Shown here: positions 13,301-23,030 of the stretch, in pieces
How positions within the stretch are numbered: the stretch's first letter is position 1
Layout of the letters: every line of letters begins with the position of its first letter
Source of the DNA: Eonycteris spelaea
Taxonomy: Eukaryota; Chordata; Mammalia; Chiroptera; Pteropodidae
Length of the DNA: 64,000 nt
Reading direction: 5' to 3'
NCBI GenBank assembly: GCA_003508835.1
Contig: PUFA01000551.1
Location: 62,001 to 126,000 of the forward strand
Program-made: the position numbers and the translations under genes
The notes under the pieces: generated by a model
What the model was told of the DNA's origin: nothing
Seen by the model: only the letters and a program-made list of their open reading frames with translations
Databases searched by the model: none

Positions 13301-14335
13301 TTTAATTTGGCTCCAATTTTTATTATTTCCTTCCTTCTCTTGACTTTGAGATTCATTTGTTCTACTTTTCCTAGTTTTTTTTTTTTGTTTTGTTTTGTTT
13401 TGTTTTTAGGTAAAATATTACGTGGTTTATTTAAAAATTTTATTTGTTTCTTGAGGTGGCCGGTAATGTTAGAAGCTACCCTCTTAGTAATTCTTTTGCT
13501 GTATCCCCAAAATTCATGTTGTATTTTCATTCTCTTTTGTCTCTATGCACCTTTTGATCTCCTTTTATTTCTTCTTGGACTCAATTTTTTTTAGTAGACG
13601 TTGTTTAATCTCCATATATTTTTGTTTTTTTCCCGCTTTCTTTTTTCAATTGATTTCCAATTTCAAAGCACTGTGGTCAGAGAATATGCTGGTGTGATTT
13701 CAATCTTCTTAAATTTGTTGAGGCTAGTTTTGTATCCCAACATATGGTCTATCTTTGATAATGTTTCATGTGCACTAGAAAAAAATGTATGTTCTTGTGC
13801 TCTGGAATGAAAAGCTCTGTAAATGTTATGTCCATTTGGTCAAATGTGTCATCTAAGATCAATATTTTCTTATTGATTTCTGTATGGATGACCTATTCAT
13901 TTTTTAATGGGGTATTTTGGTCTCCTACTATAATTGTGTTTTAGTCAGTTTCCCCCTTTAGTTCTGTTAGTTGCTTTATATACTTTGGTGCTTGTAGGTT
14001 AGGTGCATATGTATTAATAAGTTATGTCTTCTTGATGTATTGTTCCCTTTATCATTGTAAAATGTCTGCCTTTGTTTCCTGTTGCTTTTTTTTATTTTAA
14101 AATCTATTTTGTATGACATAAGCAACACCCACTTTTCTCTGGATGACATTTTCTTGGAGAATCATTTTTCACTCCTTTATTTTGAGTTTATGTTTGTCTT
14201 TGCAGCTGAGATGTATTTCCTGAAGGTGACATATAGCTAGGTTTTGTTTTTTAATCCATACTGCTACTCTGTGTCTTTATATTCATGAGTTCAGTTCATT
14301 TACATTTAGAGTCATTATTGATATATGAAGATTTC
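10386..14335 (-). mobile_element. LINE-1, antisense, 5'-truncated in ORF2, about 3.9 kb
   Basis: Reading the minus strand from 14335 down: part of the endonuclease domain, the reverse transcriptase (FADD catalytic motif near 12270; '[11 protein letters not shown]' near 12570), the C-terminal region ('[15 protein letters not shown]' near 10890) and a 3' UTR ending at about 10386. Frameshifts and stops make it inactive. The 155-codon plus-strand frame at 13127-13594 and its neighbours are antisense shadows. It abuts the end of the sense L1, giving a tail-to-tail pair. Confidence 0.88.
13376..13407. repeat. T-rich (GTTTT)n tract
   Basis: A poly(T) run followed by five to six GTTTT units inside the antisense L1. 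Confidence 0.9.
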
Positions 14336-15038
14336 CAATAGCCATTAACAATAAAAAAGTTTAATACTTTTTAAAAGTAGCTACCCTACTTGCTAACCAA
14401 ACATTTCTTTACAAAAAAAAACTTAAATATTATTATTTGATGTGAAATTTTAAACTTGAAATCTCACAAAAAATAAATACACTTCTAAAATAATGTCAAA
14501 AGATATCTTTTTTAGAGCTTTTAATTTAAAAAAAGTGAAACTGTAGTTGTCATTTAAAACGAAAAGACAGTATTTAAATACTTATGTTCCTTTTAATTTG
14601 CTATAATAATTTGTTTACTTTGGAATATTCTTTTTTTGCTCATTTCTTCTCAAACAAAAATTGCTAAAAAAAAAAAAAAGTTTTCCAATGAACAACGTGC
14701 ATTCAGGGTCTCCTTGGGAGCTATAAACTATGGGTGCACTTTTAAGTAACAACGCAAACATGTAAAACTAATGAAGCAGCAGTTGCACCCTATTTTTATG
14801 TGTTCATGCATATGGTGAAACAAACACAAGTGCATTATCTTGAAGTCTCAAAAGAATATTTCCAGTTTTGACCTGTGAAGAACAAAACTAGAACAAATTT
14901 CTCTGTTTGCCAATAAAATCTCATCAGCTTTAAATACCAGCACTGCAATTGTGAAATGATGACATAGATTTTACTACAATTCTTCAATTCACAGAGCATA
15001 ACAAATGCTGGATCCTTCTTTAAATGGCATGTGGGGTG

Positions 15039-15042
15039 TGTG

Positions 15043-15083
<41 letters not shown>
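15039..15083. repeat. (GT)n microsatellite
   Basis: About 20 uninterrupted GT units preceded by an imperfect GTGTGTGCATGTG start. Confidence 0.95.
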
Positions 15084-15085
<2 letters not shown>

Positions 15086-16059
15086 AGGTATTTATTTGTG
15101 TGCTTTTTAATATTTTTGGCTAGTTATTATCATAAATATTTGATCTAAGGATTAGAATTTAGTCCTGCTTTTACAGGGATCCTTAAGTTCTGTCGCCCTG
15201 CCACTAATGCCAAGCCACTTGTTAACACTCAGAAGCTTACATCCAAGATAGGTAAGGAAAGACCAAAAATGAAAAAGAGGAAGATGAAAAGGCAAACAAA
15301 AACCATAAGAAAATTTCCTACTATTCTATTAAGTGAAAATATGATGATTTGTGGTCCCGTGGAATTCAACATATTTCTAAATTCAATATATTGCTGAATT
15401 CAGTCATAAGGTCATGTTCATTTTGGTTTATGTAACACATGCAATTTATCTTTTTTTTTTTTTGTATAAGTATCAGGCGATAATTATACTATACATTTAC
15501 CTAAATTTGTATGAATGTTGTCTTCAGGGTTGGTTGGAGTGATTATTCCATTATTGGATCACTATTTTGTGACTGTGAATAATGTTTTTTATGGTTTGTT
15601 TGTTTATGAATACCATAACTGCAATAATATACTCTGAAACCTCTGTGAGTTCATATACATATAATTTCAATAATAAATTTGTTAAAAGTCACAACAATTT
15701 GTAATGGAAGCACAGAAAATGTAATAGAAATCTCCAATAAATAGTAAAGCTTGGAGCATTGTACCCTAAATGCTAAATTGTTGTTTAGGAAGTTTGAAGG
15801 AAAACTAAAGATTGTGTAGCAAGTTAATTTTTTAAATATGGATTTTTCAACATAAATCACAATTTCTGAGATTTATATCAGAAAAATAATAATTCTGCAC
15901 GAAAAATATTGTCACCATTTCTAGAGACCTGACTAATGAAAATCTGTCTCAAATGCATACAAAAATATTGTCACATTTTGCTATTAGAAAGTGGTCTTTA
16001 TATCTCCAATGAAATTCTGTAGTTATAAGAATTAAACAGAATTTTAAAGGAAAAGAGAA

Positions 16060-16117
16060 GGGAAGGAAAGAGGAGAGGAGAGGACAGGATAGGACAGGAC
16101 AGGACAGGACAGGACGG
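16060..16117. repeat. GGACA pentanucleotide repeat
   Basis: AGGAG/AGGAC and GGACA units repeat about ten times ('aggacaggac') and end in ACGGGTG. Purine-rich minisatellite-like tract. Confidence 0.9.
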
Positions 16118-17714
16118 GTGAGAGGAACCAGCCTTATGCCCTTCCCATACAGAGATTCAATGTGTCAACATATCCTTTGGCCACACAGACTGCATGTTTT
16201 AGGAGTCTACTGAATAAAACCTGTGGTTTTAAAGGCACTAGTGTGGTAATTTTGGGGGAATTGTCAAAGGCAGAGGTATACTGCCTCATGGTAATGTCCT
16301 AACTATAGAAAATGAGAACTTCAGGCAGCTGGGATTGGAAGAATAAATTTTCTCTAAATTCTTCACCAAACTCACCTAAAATTTCAGGATACAGCAGAGG
16401 GACTCCGAGGCAGAAAACTGCACCAAATTCTAAGGTTTTAGAGTCTCATAATGCATCATTCTAGAATGTTCTAGAGTTCTATGATTGATCTTTGCTGGAA
16501 ATCCTATTCTTCATGTTCAGACCAATAGCTGAGATTTGTGGGTAAACCTGGCTCTCACGAAAGAAAAGGCATTCCTGTATTCAAAGACTTTATAGCAGAT
16601 TTTTTTGTGAGACTTGACAAAAGAGGAAAGAAACATTTTTAGGTCTGTGAGCCACCAACAAATTTGGAGTGACATTTGTGGGTTTTACTGGCTATTCTGA
16701 ACAAAGAAAACTGGAATGGAAGTTAAGAAATCATGTTCACATCCTGGCTCTTTCACTAAAACCCTATTTGTGGATATATAGAATGCATTCTCCCCCATCC
16801 AAAAAATTCAAAAATCGTCCCTATCCATTAGGTATAAAATAATAAAAAATGTCACCTCTAGTGATAAAATGAGAAAACATAAAACACAACAGCAAAGATA
16901 AAAGTTTCATATCATAATAATAATTTCCTTAACAAAAACAATAAACCATGAGCCACTCAACTGATCAGAGGGAAAATATGTGTTATTACTCTAACATTTT
17001 GTATTTAAATTTGTTAATACTATAATGATGCTGCATACCAATACTGATTGATACTTATATGTTGTTTTATAGTGCTGAGATTTCATATGTTTTTTCAGGG
17101 TGAGATTTTTTCCTGCTGATATAGAACCTGTGATGTCCTACAGGATTCCAACATATATAGAATACCATGTTTGCATCAACAAAATAATCTTTTTCTTTTT
17201 ATAGTTCCAGATTTCTGTCTATATATAATGAAAAGCATCTAATATTTTTTGTTTTCAAATATTTCTCTGTTAAACAGGATATATCTTCTACTTACCTATA
17301 TGTCTTATAGAATAGCAATTATATTGGGTATGTTTGTTTGTGTTATAATTTACTTATTCGCCTAGTGGAGATGATACAGGCCCTTGCTAGGTTCATCTGG
17401 CTGTTGCAAACATTAAAGAGATCATTTATACACAAGGTTTTTTTTTTAGAGAAATAAAGCATTACGCAAAATGCCTTTATGCTGGTACCAGCTATGTAAG
17501 TAACTAGGGATCAAGTCAGATCCCTTTGGGGAACAGAATATAAAACTTCCTCTTCTGTAGCTAGGTGATAAGACCTGCCTGGTTCCCATACACATTAAAT
17601 TCAAAGTTAGTTTTTAATTTCTAATTGTTGCCCAAGAGCTTAGAAAAGAAAGGAGGCCACACCTACTGATGATGTAAGAGATAAAATGTTTTTGTCTATG
17701 GGCAAACAGTTTAT

Positions 17715-17829
17715 GGGCCGACATGGATGATCACGTGTTTCTCATAAGTCCTTTTCATTGTTTTCTCAATTTGTTTCAGAAAAACTTGTGAGATTCGTCC
17801 ACATAAAGTATGCACAGTTTCCAAAAACT
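17715..17829 (-). pseudogene. Duplicated 115-bp fragment of the GXYLT2 terminal exon
   Basis: This segment repeats 18743-18857 at a constant offset of 1028 bases with one difference (C at 17732 versus G at 18760). That difference is silent in the GXYLT2 frame (GTG/GTC Val). Outside the 115 bp the flanks are unrelated. On the minus strand it carries an open frame from [10 protein letters not shown] to HVIIHVGP, 38 codons, closed by a TAA supplied by the new flank (17713-17711). An AG at 17829-17828 could in principle serve as an acceptor in the correct phase, but no pyrimidine tract precedes it. There is no poly(A) tail or target-site duplication, so ordinary retroposition is unlikely. It lies about 0.9 kb downstream of the terminal coding exon, probably in the 3' UTR. 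A misassembly is the main alternative. Confidence 0.9.
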
Positions 17830-18726
17830 CTTTGCTAAATAGGTCCCTTAGGTTTAACACAATTACTGAATTTTCTTTCAAAGCTATGGTTGCACAGACA
17901 TTTCTTATAATTTAGTTTTCTACAAATCAAATATGTTTTCTTAAGAAAATGCTCCCAGATATGCTTCATCTTTTAACACTGCCCAATTATCTAAAACTGA
18001 ACATTTCTCCCATATGTATTTTAAAAATAGCACTATAAACATTATTATTTTTTAACATTTTAGTCTTCCACATAAAAATCTTAGCATAAGGGTCAGCTTT
18101 TATTCAGACTGCCCATTTTAGATATATGTTACAATGGAAAAGACAACCAGCAAGTAAATATAGAAATAAGAGGGAAAAAAAAGCTGGAAGGAACTACATT
18201 AAAAAAACAATCTTTTTCACTGGTTGGTAGGATTATGGCTAATCTAATCTTGATTTTGGTTCACTGAACTATATTCTCTATAACTTCTTAAAATTTGTTT
18301 TATTTGTTTTACAATAAGCATGTATTACTTTTATTACAAAGGTGGGGGAGCCAATTGCATAGAAAGAGTCTCAGGAATACAAGGTGAATATACCACCTTA
18401 GATACCACTAATATTGTCTCAGACACTTAACAGGAATTGGAAGGCTGACAAAAGTTTTTTTCACAGCTAGTTCAACCTGCTTGAACAATGTTAAATGAGT
18501 AATAATATTAAAAAGAGAAAAACAGAAAGATAAGCAGCATTTTAGAAAAAAAATAAAGCATATTTCCTTTTAGGACCAACTAATTTAGCAACATTTAACA
18601 AGACTTTTAAAACTCATTTGTCATGGAGCACCATTAAATATTTATACAAAAAAGATCCAGGCAGCTTACAGATGACTATTTCCTCATTTATGAGGTGCCT
18701 AATTGACTTGCAAGAATACAAAACAT
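17830..18726. other. Presumed GXYLT2 3' UTR between the stop codon and the exon-fragment copy
   Basis: Follows the ancestral TGA (18729-18727) on the minus strand. No interspersed repeat is recognised. AATAAA hexamers on the minus strand occur at 18335-18330 and 18304-18299. Assignment as UTR is inferred from position only. Confidence 0.45.
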
Positions 18727-18908
18727 TCAGTGCATCTGGTTGGGGCCGACATGGATGATGACGTGTTTCTCATAAGTCCTTTTCATTGTTTTCTCAATTT
18801 GTTTCAGAAAAACTTGTGAGATTCGTCCACATAAAGTATGCACAGTTTCCAAAAACTTCAGTTGAGAGGGTAATACATGGATTGAAAGAGATTGTCTTGA
18901 AAGGGAAA
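18727..18908 (-). CDS. GXYLT2: GXYLT2 terminal coding exon, frameshifted relative to orthologues
   Basis: The acceptor TATCTTTCAG has its AG at 18910-18909. The exon opens in phase 0 with [15 protein letters not shown], the expected continuation of GXYLT2. The codons then read CTC AAC TGA, so the frame stops at 18860-18858. If one C were present (CTC CAA CTG), the frame would continue for 44 more codons ([12 protein letters not shown]... to ...VGPNQMH) and end at TGA 18729-18727, matching the known C-terminus. The missing base therefore removes 45 residues beyond the conserved catalytic motifs. It could be a true species or individual variant, decay of the gene, or a base-calling error. The rest of the exon is well preserved, so a sequencing error or recent event is plausible. 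Possible AATAAA polyadenylation signals on this strand lie at 18335-18330 and 18304-18299, but I cannot tell which is used. Confidence 0.88.
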
Positions 18909-18910
18909 CT

Positions 18911-20000
18911 GAAAGATAATTTTTTAAAAAGAAAGAAAAAATTCATTTTAGTTATTGAAATTCCATTTAAAAAGCAAATATGTTTTGCTAACAAATAAAA
19001 CAGGGAATTACTGTAAACATTCAGGCATGGGTTTGTATATACACAGTGAAAAGGACCTCTGAGGATCAAAGTTCAAATCCTGAATTCAAACCTGTGCAGC
19101 ATCAGAAAATTATTAACCCATTCTCAGCTTCTTTACCTCAAAAACAAAACAAAACAAACAAAAACAAACAAACAAACAAAAAACAAAGGATAATTTATTT
19201 GGGTCCTTAAAGCTCTTGAAATCTAAAAGCAAAGCATATCTCTAAAAATAATATGGTCTTTATATATATTCTTGATGAATAGAAGCAAGACCTAAGTAGA
19301 TACTTGAAGTCTACTATAAGAAAACACTAAAATTTTCATAGTTGTTGCATTTCTAGCAATCTTAGTTAAGAAACTTTAGAGTATGTCTATGGTAATCTCA
19401 GGGATTCTGGAGTTTAGCAATTACTACTAACATTTATTATCAATAAATTTTATTTTAATAATTCAGATACCAAATACTGGTTGCTGTTGTTTTCCCCACT
19501 TAATATTGCACTTCAAAAAAGTTTCTCGTTTTCCCTTAGAATGTGTCCATGAGCAGTATTTTCCAAAATAAATCTTTCAGACCACTTAGTTATGAGCATG
19601 TGTCAAAGTTTTATTGCAATCTTGTTGAAAAGGAAAAGATCTTTAGTAGTTCAAATCAAAGATTCATTGTTGGCAAGGACAATTTGTAAAAAAAAAAAAA
19701 AAAAGGGGGGGGCTAGAAGAAAAAAGAAAAAAAGAAAAGAATGGTGAAAGGTCAGTATACTCTTGCCTGACAGCATAATGAGTGGGTATCTTGTTTCCTA
19801 GAACAAGTCTTAATCCCTTTAAAGTTCATCAGAAATATACTTAAGCATGTTTTTTCAGATATGGGAATCTCTTCTCAGAAGGAGAGCTTATGTATTATGT
19901 AATGCAAAATGTTCTGCCTGAGACCATGTTTGGGACATTTTTTCTTTCATAGTACAGTCTAGACCATTGAGAACCTCCTTTTTACCACTGTATCCCCAGT
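18911..20000. other. GXYLT2 last-intron part, simple repeats only
   Basis: Lies just upstream of the terminal exon in gene orientation. Contains an A-rich AAACAA-type tract (19137-19187) and a poly(A)-poly(G) tract (19688-19711). Nothing else recognised. Confidence 0.5.
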
Positions 20001-20004
20001 GACA

Positions 20005-20830
20005 GAAACAAAAAAAAAGTCAAAACTGTGGAGTTCATCCCTGAGTCCTCTTTTTCCTCTACATCCCTCATCTGATTCATCAGCAAGTGTTGTGAACTCT
20101 GTATTGACAACAACACATCCCAACACGGCCACTTCCTCCCATCTTCCCGCTATCATACAAATGCATGCCAGCTCTATCACTCATCTAGATGGCTTCAATA
20201 GTTTCATTAAAGGGTCTTTGTGTTTTCACTTTTTCACCACTTCCACCAAGTTACCAAGTCGATATTTTTGAAGCATAAATTAGAGCATATTGATTTCCTG
20301 CAGGGGCTTCTCATTGCAATTAGAATAACAGTCCAACTCCTCTCTTGCCCTAAAGGCTCCATGTGACGTAGAACTCTCTAGCTCATTTCCTCTTTCTCCT
20401 TGTCCCATCATTCTGCTCCTTATAGCTTCTTCCTTGTCCTTCAGGCATACCAAACTCATTCCTGCACTGGGGACTTTCTCCAGGTTATTCCTTCTTAGCC
20501 ATATCTTCCTCCAGATTTCCCCCATGGCTGCCTCAATCTAATCAAGTCTCAAGTTTGCAGAGGCTGCCCTGAGGACCCTAGGTTATCAATGCTTAGAGTA
20601 GTCTTGTGACTTTGCCCATCACCCCACTCTGGTTCCCTTTTAACACCTCCCATGATCTGATACATTTTTATTTATTTGTTCATGTGAGTACTATCTGGCT
20701 TAGCCTACTCAGAATAGATGCTTCATAAGGACTGAGCTTTGTCTTTTTTGTTAAACTCTGACTTCCCTAGAATCTAGAATTGTTCCTGCATAAAACAGGT
20801 TCTTAAATGACTGTTGAAAGAATTACTGAA
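20005..20830 (+). mobile_element. LINE L2, sense, about 0.8 kb
   Basis: Starts with the L2 ORF2-end region ('tggagttcatccctgagtcc', 'ctcatctgattcatcagcaagt'). It continues through 'ggggcttctcattgcaattagaat', 'tctagctcatttcctctttctcc' and 'tactatctggctta' to 'gaatctagaattgttcctgcataaaacaggttcttaaatgactgttgaa', the degenerate L2 3' end. Confidence 0.75.
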
Positions 20831-20918
20831 AGAATGCATATCTGATAAATGACTTTCCTTGGATCATGATGAAAGAATAGTGCACTTCCCCTTCACACAA
20901 ACACATACACACAGGATT

Positions 20919-20968
<50 letters not shown>
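20919..20968. repeat. (GA)n microsatellite
   Basis: About 24 AG units followed by a degenerate purine-rich tail to about 21070. Source of low-complexity Ser-Leu frames on the minus strand. Confidence 0.95.
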
Positions 20969-20970
<2 letters not shown>

Positions 20971-21149
20971 GGAGAGTGATAGAGAGGGAGAGGAGGAGAG
21001 GGAGGAAGAAGGGAAAGGGACAGAAAATATTTTAAAGAGAAAACATTTATAGAAAGAAGAAGAGAAGAGAGCAAAGAGATAAAATATAAGTAAGGTAGGA
21101 AGAGAGATAAGTGGGAAACTTATCATCTAAAGAATTTCTAATTGTTAAA

Positions 21150-21390
21150 TAGAACCATATATCAGGTACTGTAGTACTAAAAGCTTAAAGACCATCACTT
21201 ATTGCATTTTCACAACAATTTTATGAGGTAGCTAATATTTTCTTTGTTTCACAGATGAGAAAATTGAGGCCAGTAAGGGAGGAGTACAGATTTAATGACT
21301 AATCATCAAAAAATGACAAAATTGGGACTTGAACCCAGGTCTGCCAATCCCCAAAGCCAAGCCCTGAATCCATTACACTATGGTGCACAG
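21150..21390 (-). mobile_element. MIR SINE, antisense
   Basis: Classic reverse-complement MIR: 'attgcattttcacaacaattttatgaggtag', 'cagatgagaaaattgaggcc', 'ttgaacccaggtctgcc' and 'ccattacactatggtgc'. Confidence 0.85.
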
Positions 21391-22085
21391 CACTGTGGAG
21401 AGTTGGGAAATATATCTTTCATGATGGACTTTGTCTATATTTATTCACATTTCAGGATGGGGTTAGTGATATTCCTGATTGAAATGTTTGAATTAAAAAT
21501 GTCTTTTTAGGCCCAAATGAAGAACATCATTGAATATATCAGGCAGGGTCATTTATGAAACAGTTATTTGACCCTTGTTCTGATCTCCCAGAAAACAAAC
21601 AAGATGTACTGTAACTCAAGAGCCACAGTTGCTCAGTTCTAAACCAGGGTTGACAGATCACAAATGAAACCCAAGATGTACACATATCTGCTGCATAATT
21701 ATTTAACTTCCATCTGTACTCTTGAATGGGTTTGCCCCAGAAGTCACTGTTTGAAGTCACTGTTAGATGATATCACTAAGTACAAAACAAATTTCCATGT
21801 AATTAAATCACTAGGCCTTTAAAAACCAACAGCAGGAAATGTAGAAGAGATGTTAATTTATAAGCATGTGAAACTCTTTCTTTGCACAGAACACAATTCT
21901 GGGAATTCCAGAATTGGAATTTTCTGGGGTTCCACTTAGCAAAATACACATTTTCATACAGGCAAAAATGTGTTATTATGTTGCAGGACTCATTCCCTAT
22001 CTCACACCTGCCAAAGCCAGTTCATGAATCCATAAGGTTTCCTAGATGCTTAAGAAAAATCCTTGAATAAAGTTTACATACTTTA

Positions 22086-22408
22086 TGTCAGGGGTTAGCA
22101 AACTTTCTGTAAAGAGCTAGAGAGTAAATATTTAAGGCTTTGGGGGCTATATGGTCTGTCACAGCTACTCATTTCTGCCATTGCAGATTGAAAGCAGCCA
22201 CAAAATACATAAATGAATGGTTGTCTCTGTGTCCCAATAAGACTTTATTTGTGAATGCTGAAATTTGAATTTCATATAATTTTCTCATTTCCTAAAATAT
22301 TCTTCCTTTTTTAATTTTTTCCAACTATTTAAAAAGCAATTCTTAGCTCATATAATTTACAAAAACATGCAGCAAGCCAGATTTGGCACAAGTTTGCCAA
22401 CCCTTACA
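22086..22408. mobile_element. hAT-Charlie-type element
   Basis: Begins 'caggggttagcaaactttctgtaaagagc'. It contains 'aaatatttaaggctttgggggc', 'aagcagccacaaaatac' and 'cccaataagactttattt', and ends 'ccagatttggcacaagtttgccaaccc'. The terminal TIR pair is recognisable. A related copy lies at 43135-43400. Confidence 0.75.
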
Positions 22409-23030
22409 CTATTTCTTGGAATCCCTGCAACTTGTTGGTTTTCCCTTAGCAATCTCAAGGTTAATGACAGTGTGAAATGCAGCATTTCCCAAAGTGTGGG
22501 ATGCAAGATATAGTATTTCCTCCTAATCCAAGGGTTCATTTTCTATGGTTTCAGTTACATGCAGTCAATTACAGCCTGAAAATATTAATAGAAAATTCCA
22601 GAAAAGAACAATTGATGAGTTTTAAACTGTGCACCATTCTGAATAGTGTGATGAAATGTTGTGCCATCCAGTTCTGTTCTGCCTGTGAAACGAATCATCC
22701 TTTGGTTCAGTGTATCCATGCTGTATGTGCTACTCATCTATCATTTATCAAATAGACTGTCCTTGTAGCACAGTTCTTATGTTCAAGTAACCCTTATTTT
22801 ATTGTTATGATTTTCCATTTTATTATTAGTTATTGTTGTTAATCCCTTACTGTGTCTAATTTATTAATAAAACTTTATAATAGGTATGTATATACGTAGT
22901 CTCCCCTTATTTGAAGAAGATACAGTCCAAGACTCCCAGTGGATGTTTGAAACAACAGTTTAGGGGTCAGTACAAATAGTATTGACCTCTAAATATACTA
23001 CATTTTTTACTGTACGTTCATAGCTATGAT

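Larger units (their letters stand above)
14336..17714. other. L1-free, AT-rich region downstream of GXYLT2
   Basis: No gene and no recognisable interspersed repeat apart from the (GT)n at 15039-15083 and the GGACA-type repeat at 16060-16117. Given the gene orientation, part may be 3' UTR. The absence of interspersed repeats contrasts with the rest of the window. Confidence 0.5.

Noticed and set aside
13127..13594. 155-codon plus-strand frame, hydrophobic
   Set aside because: Antisense shadow of L1 ORF2 in the minus-strand L1.
17715..17829. A functional alternative last exon of GXYLT2
   Set aside because: The only in-phase acceptor lacks a pyrimidine tract; kept as a hypothesis in the findings, not as an exon.
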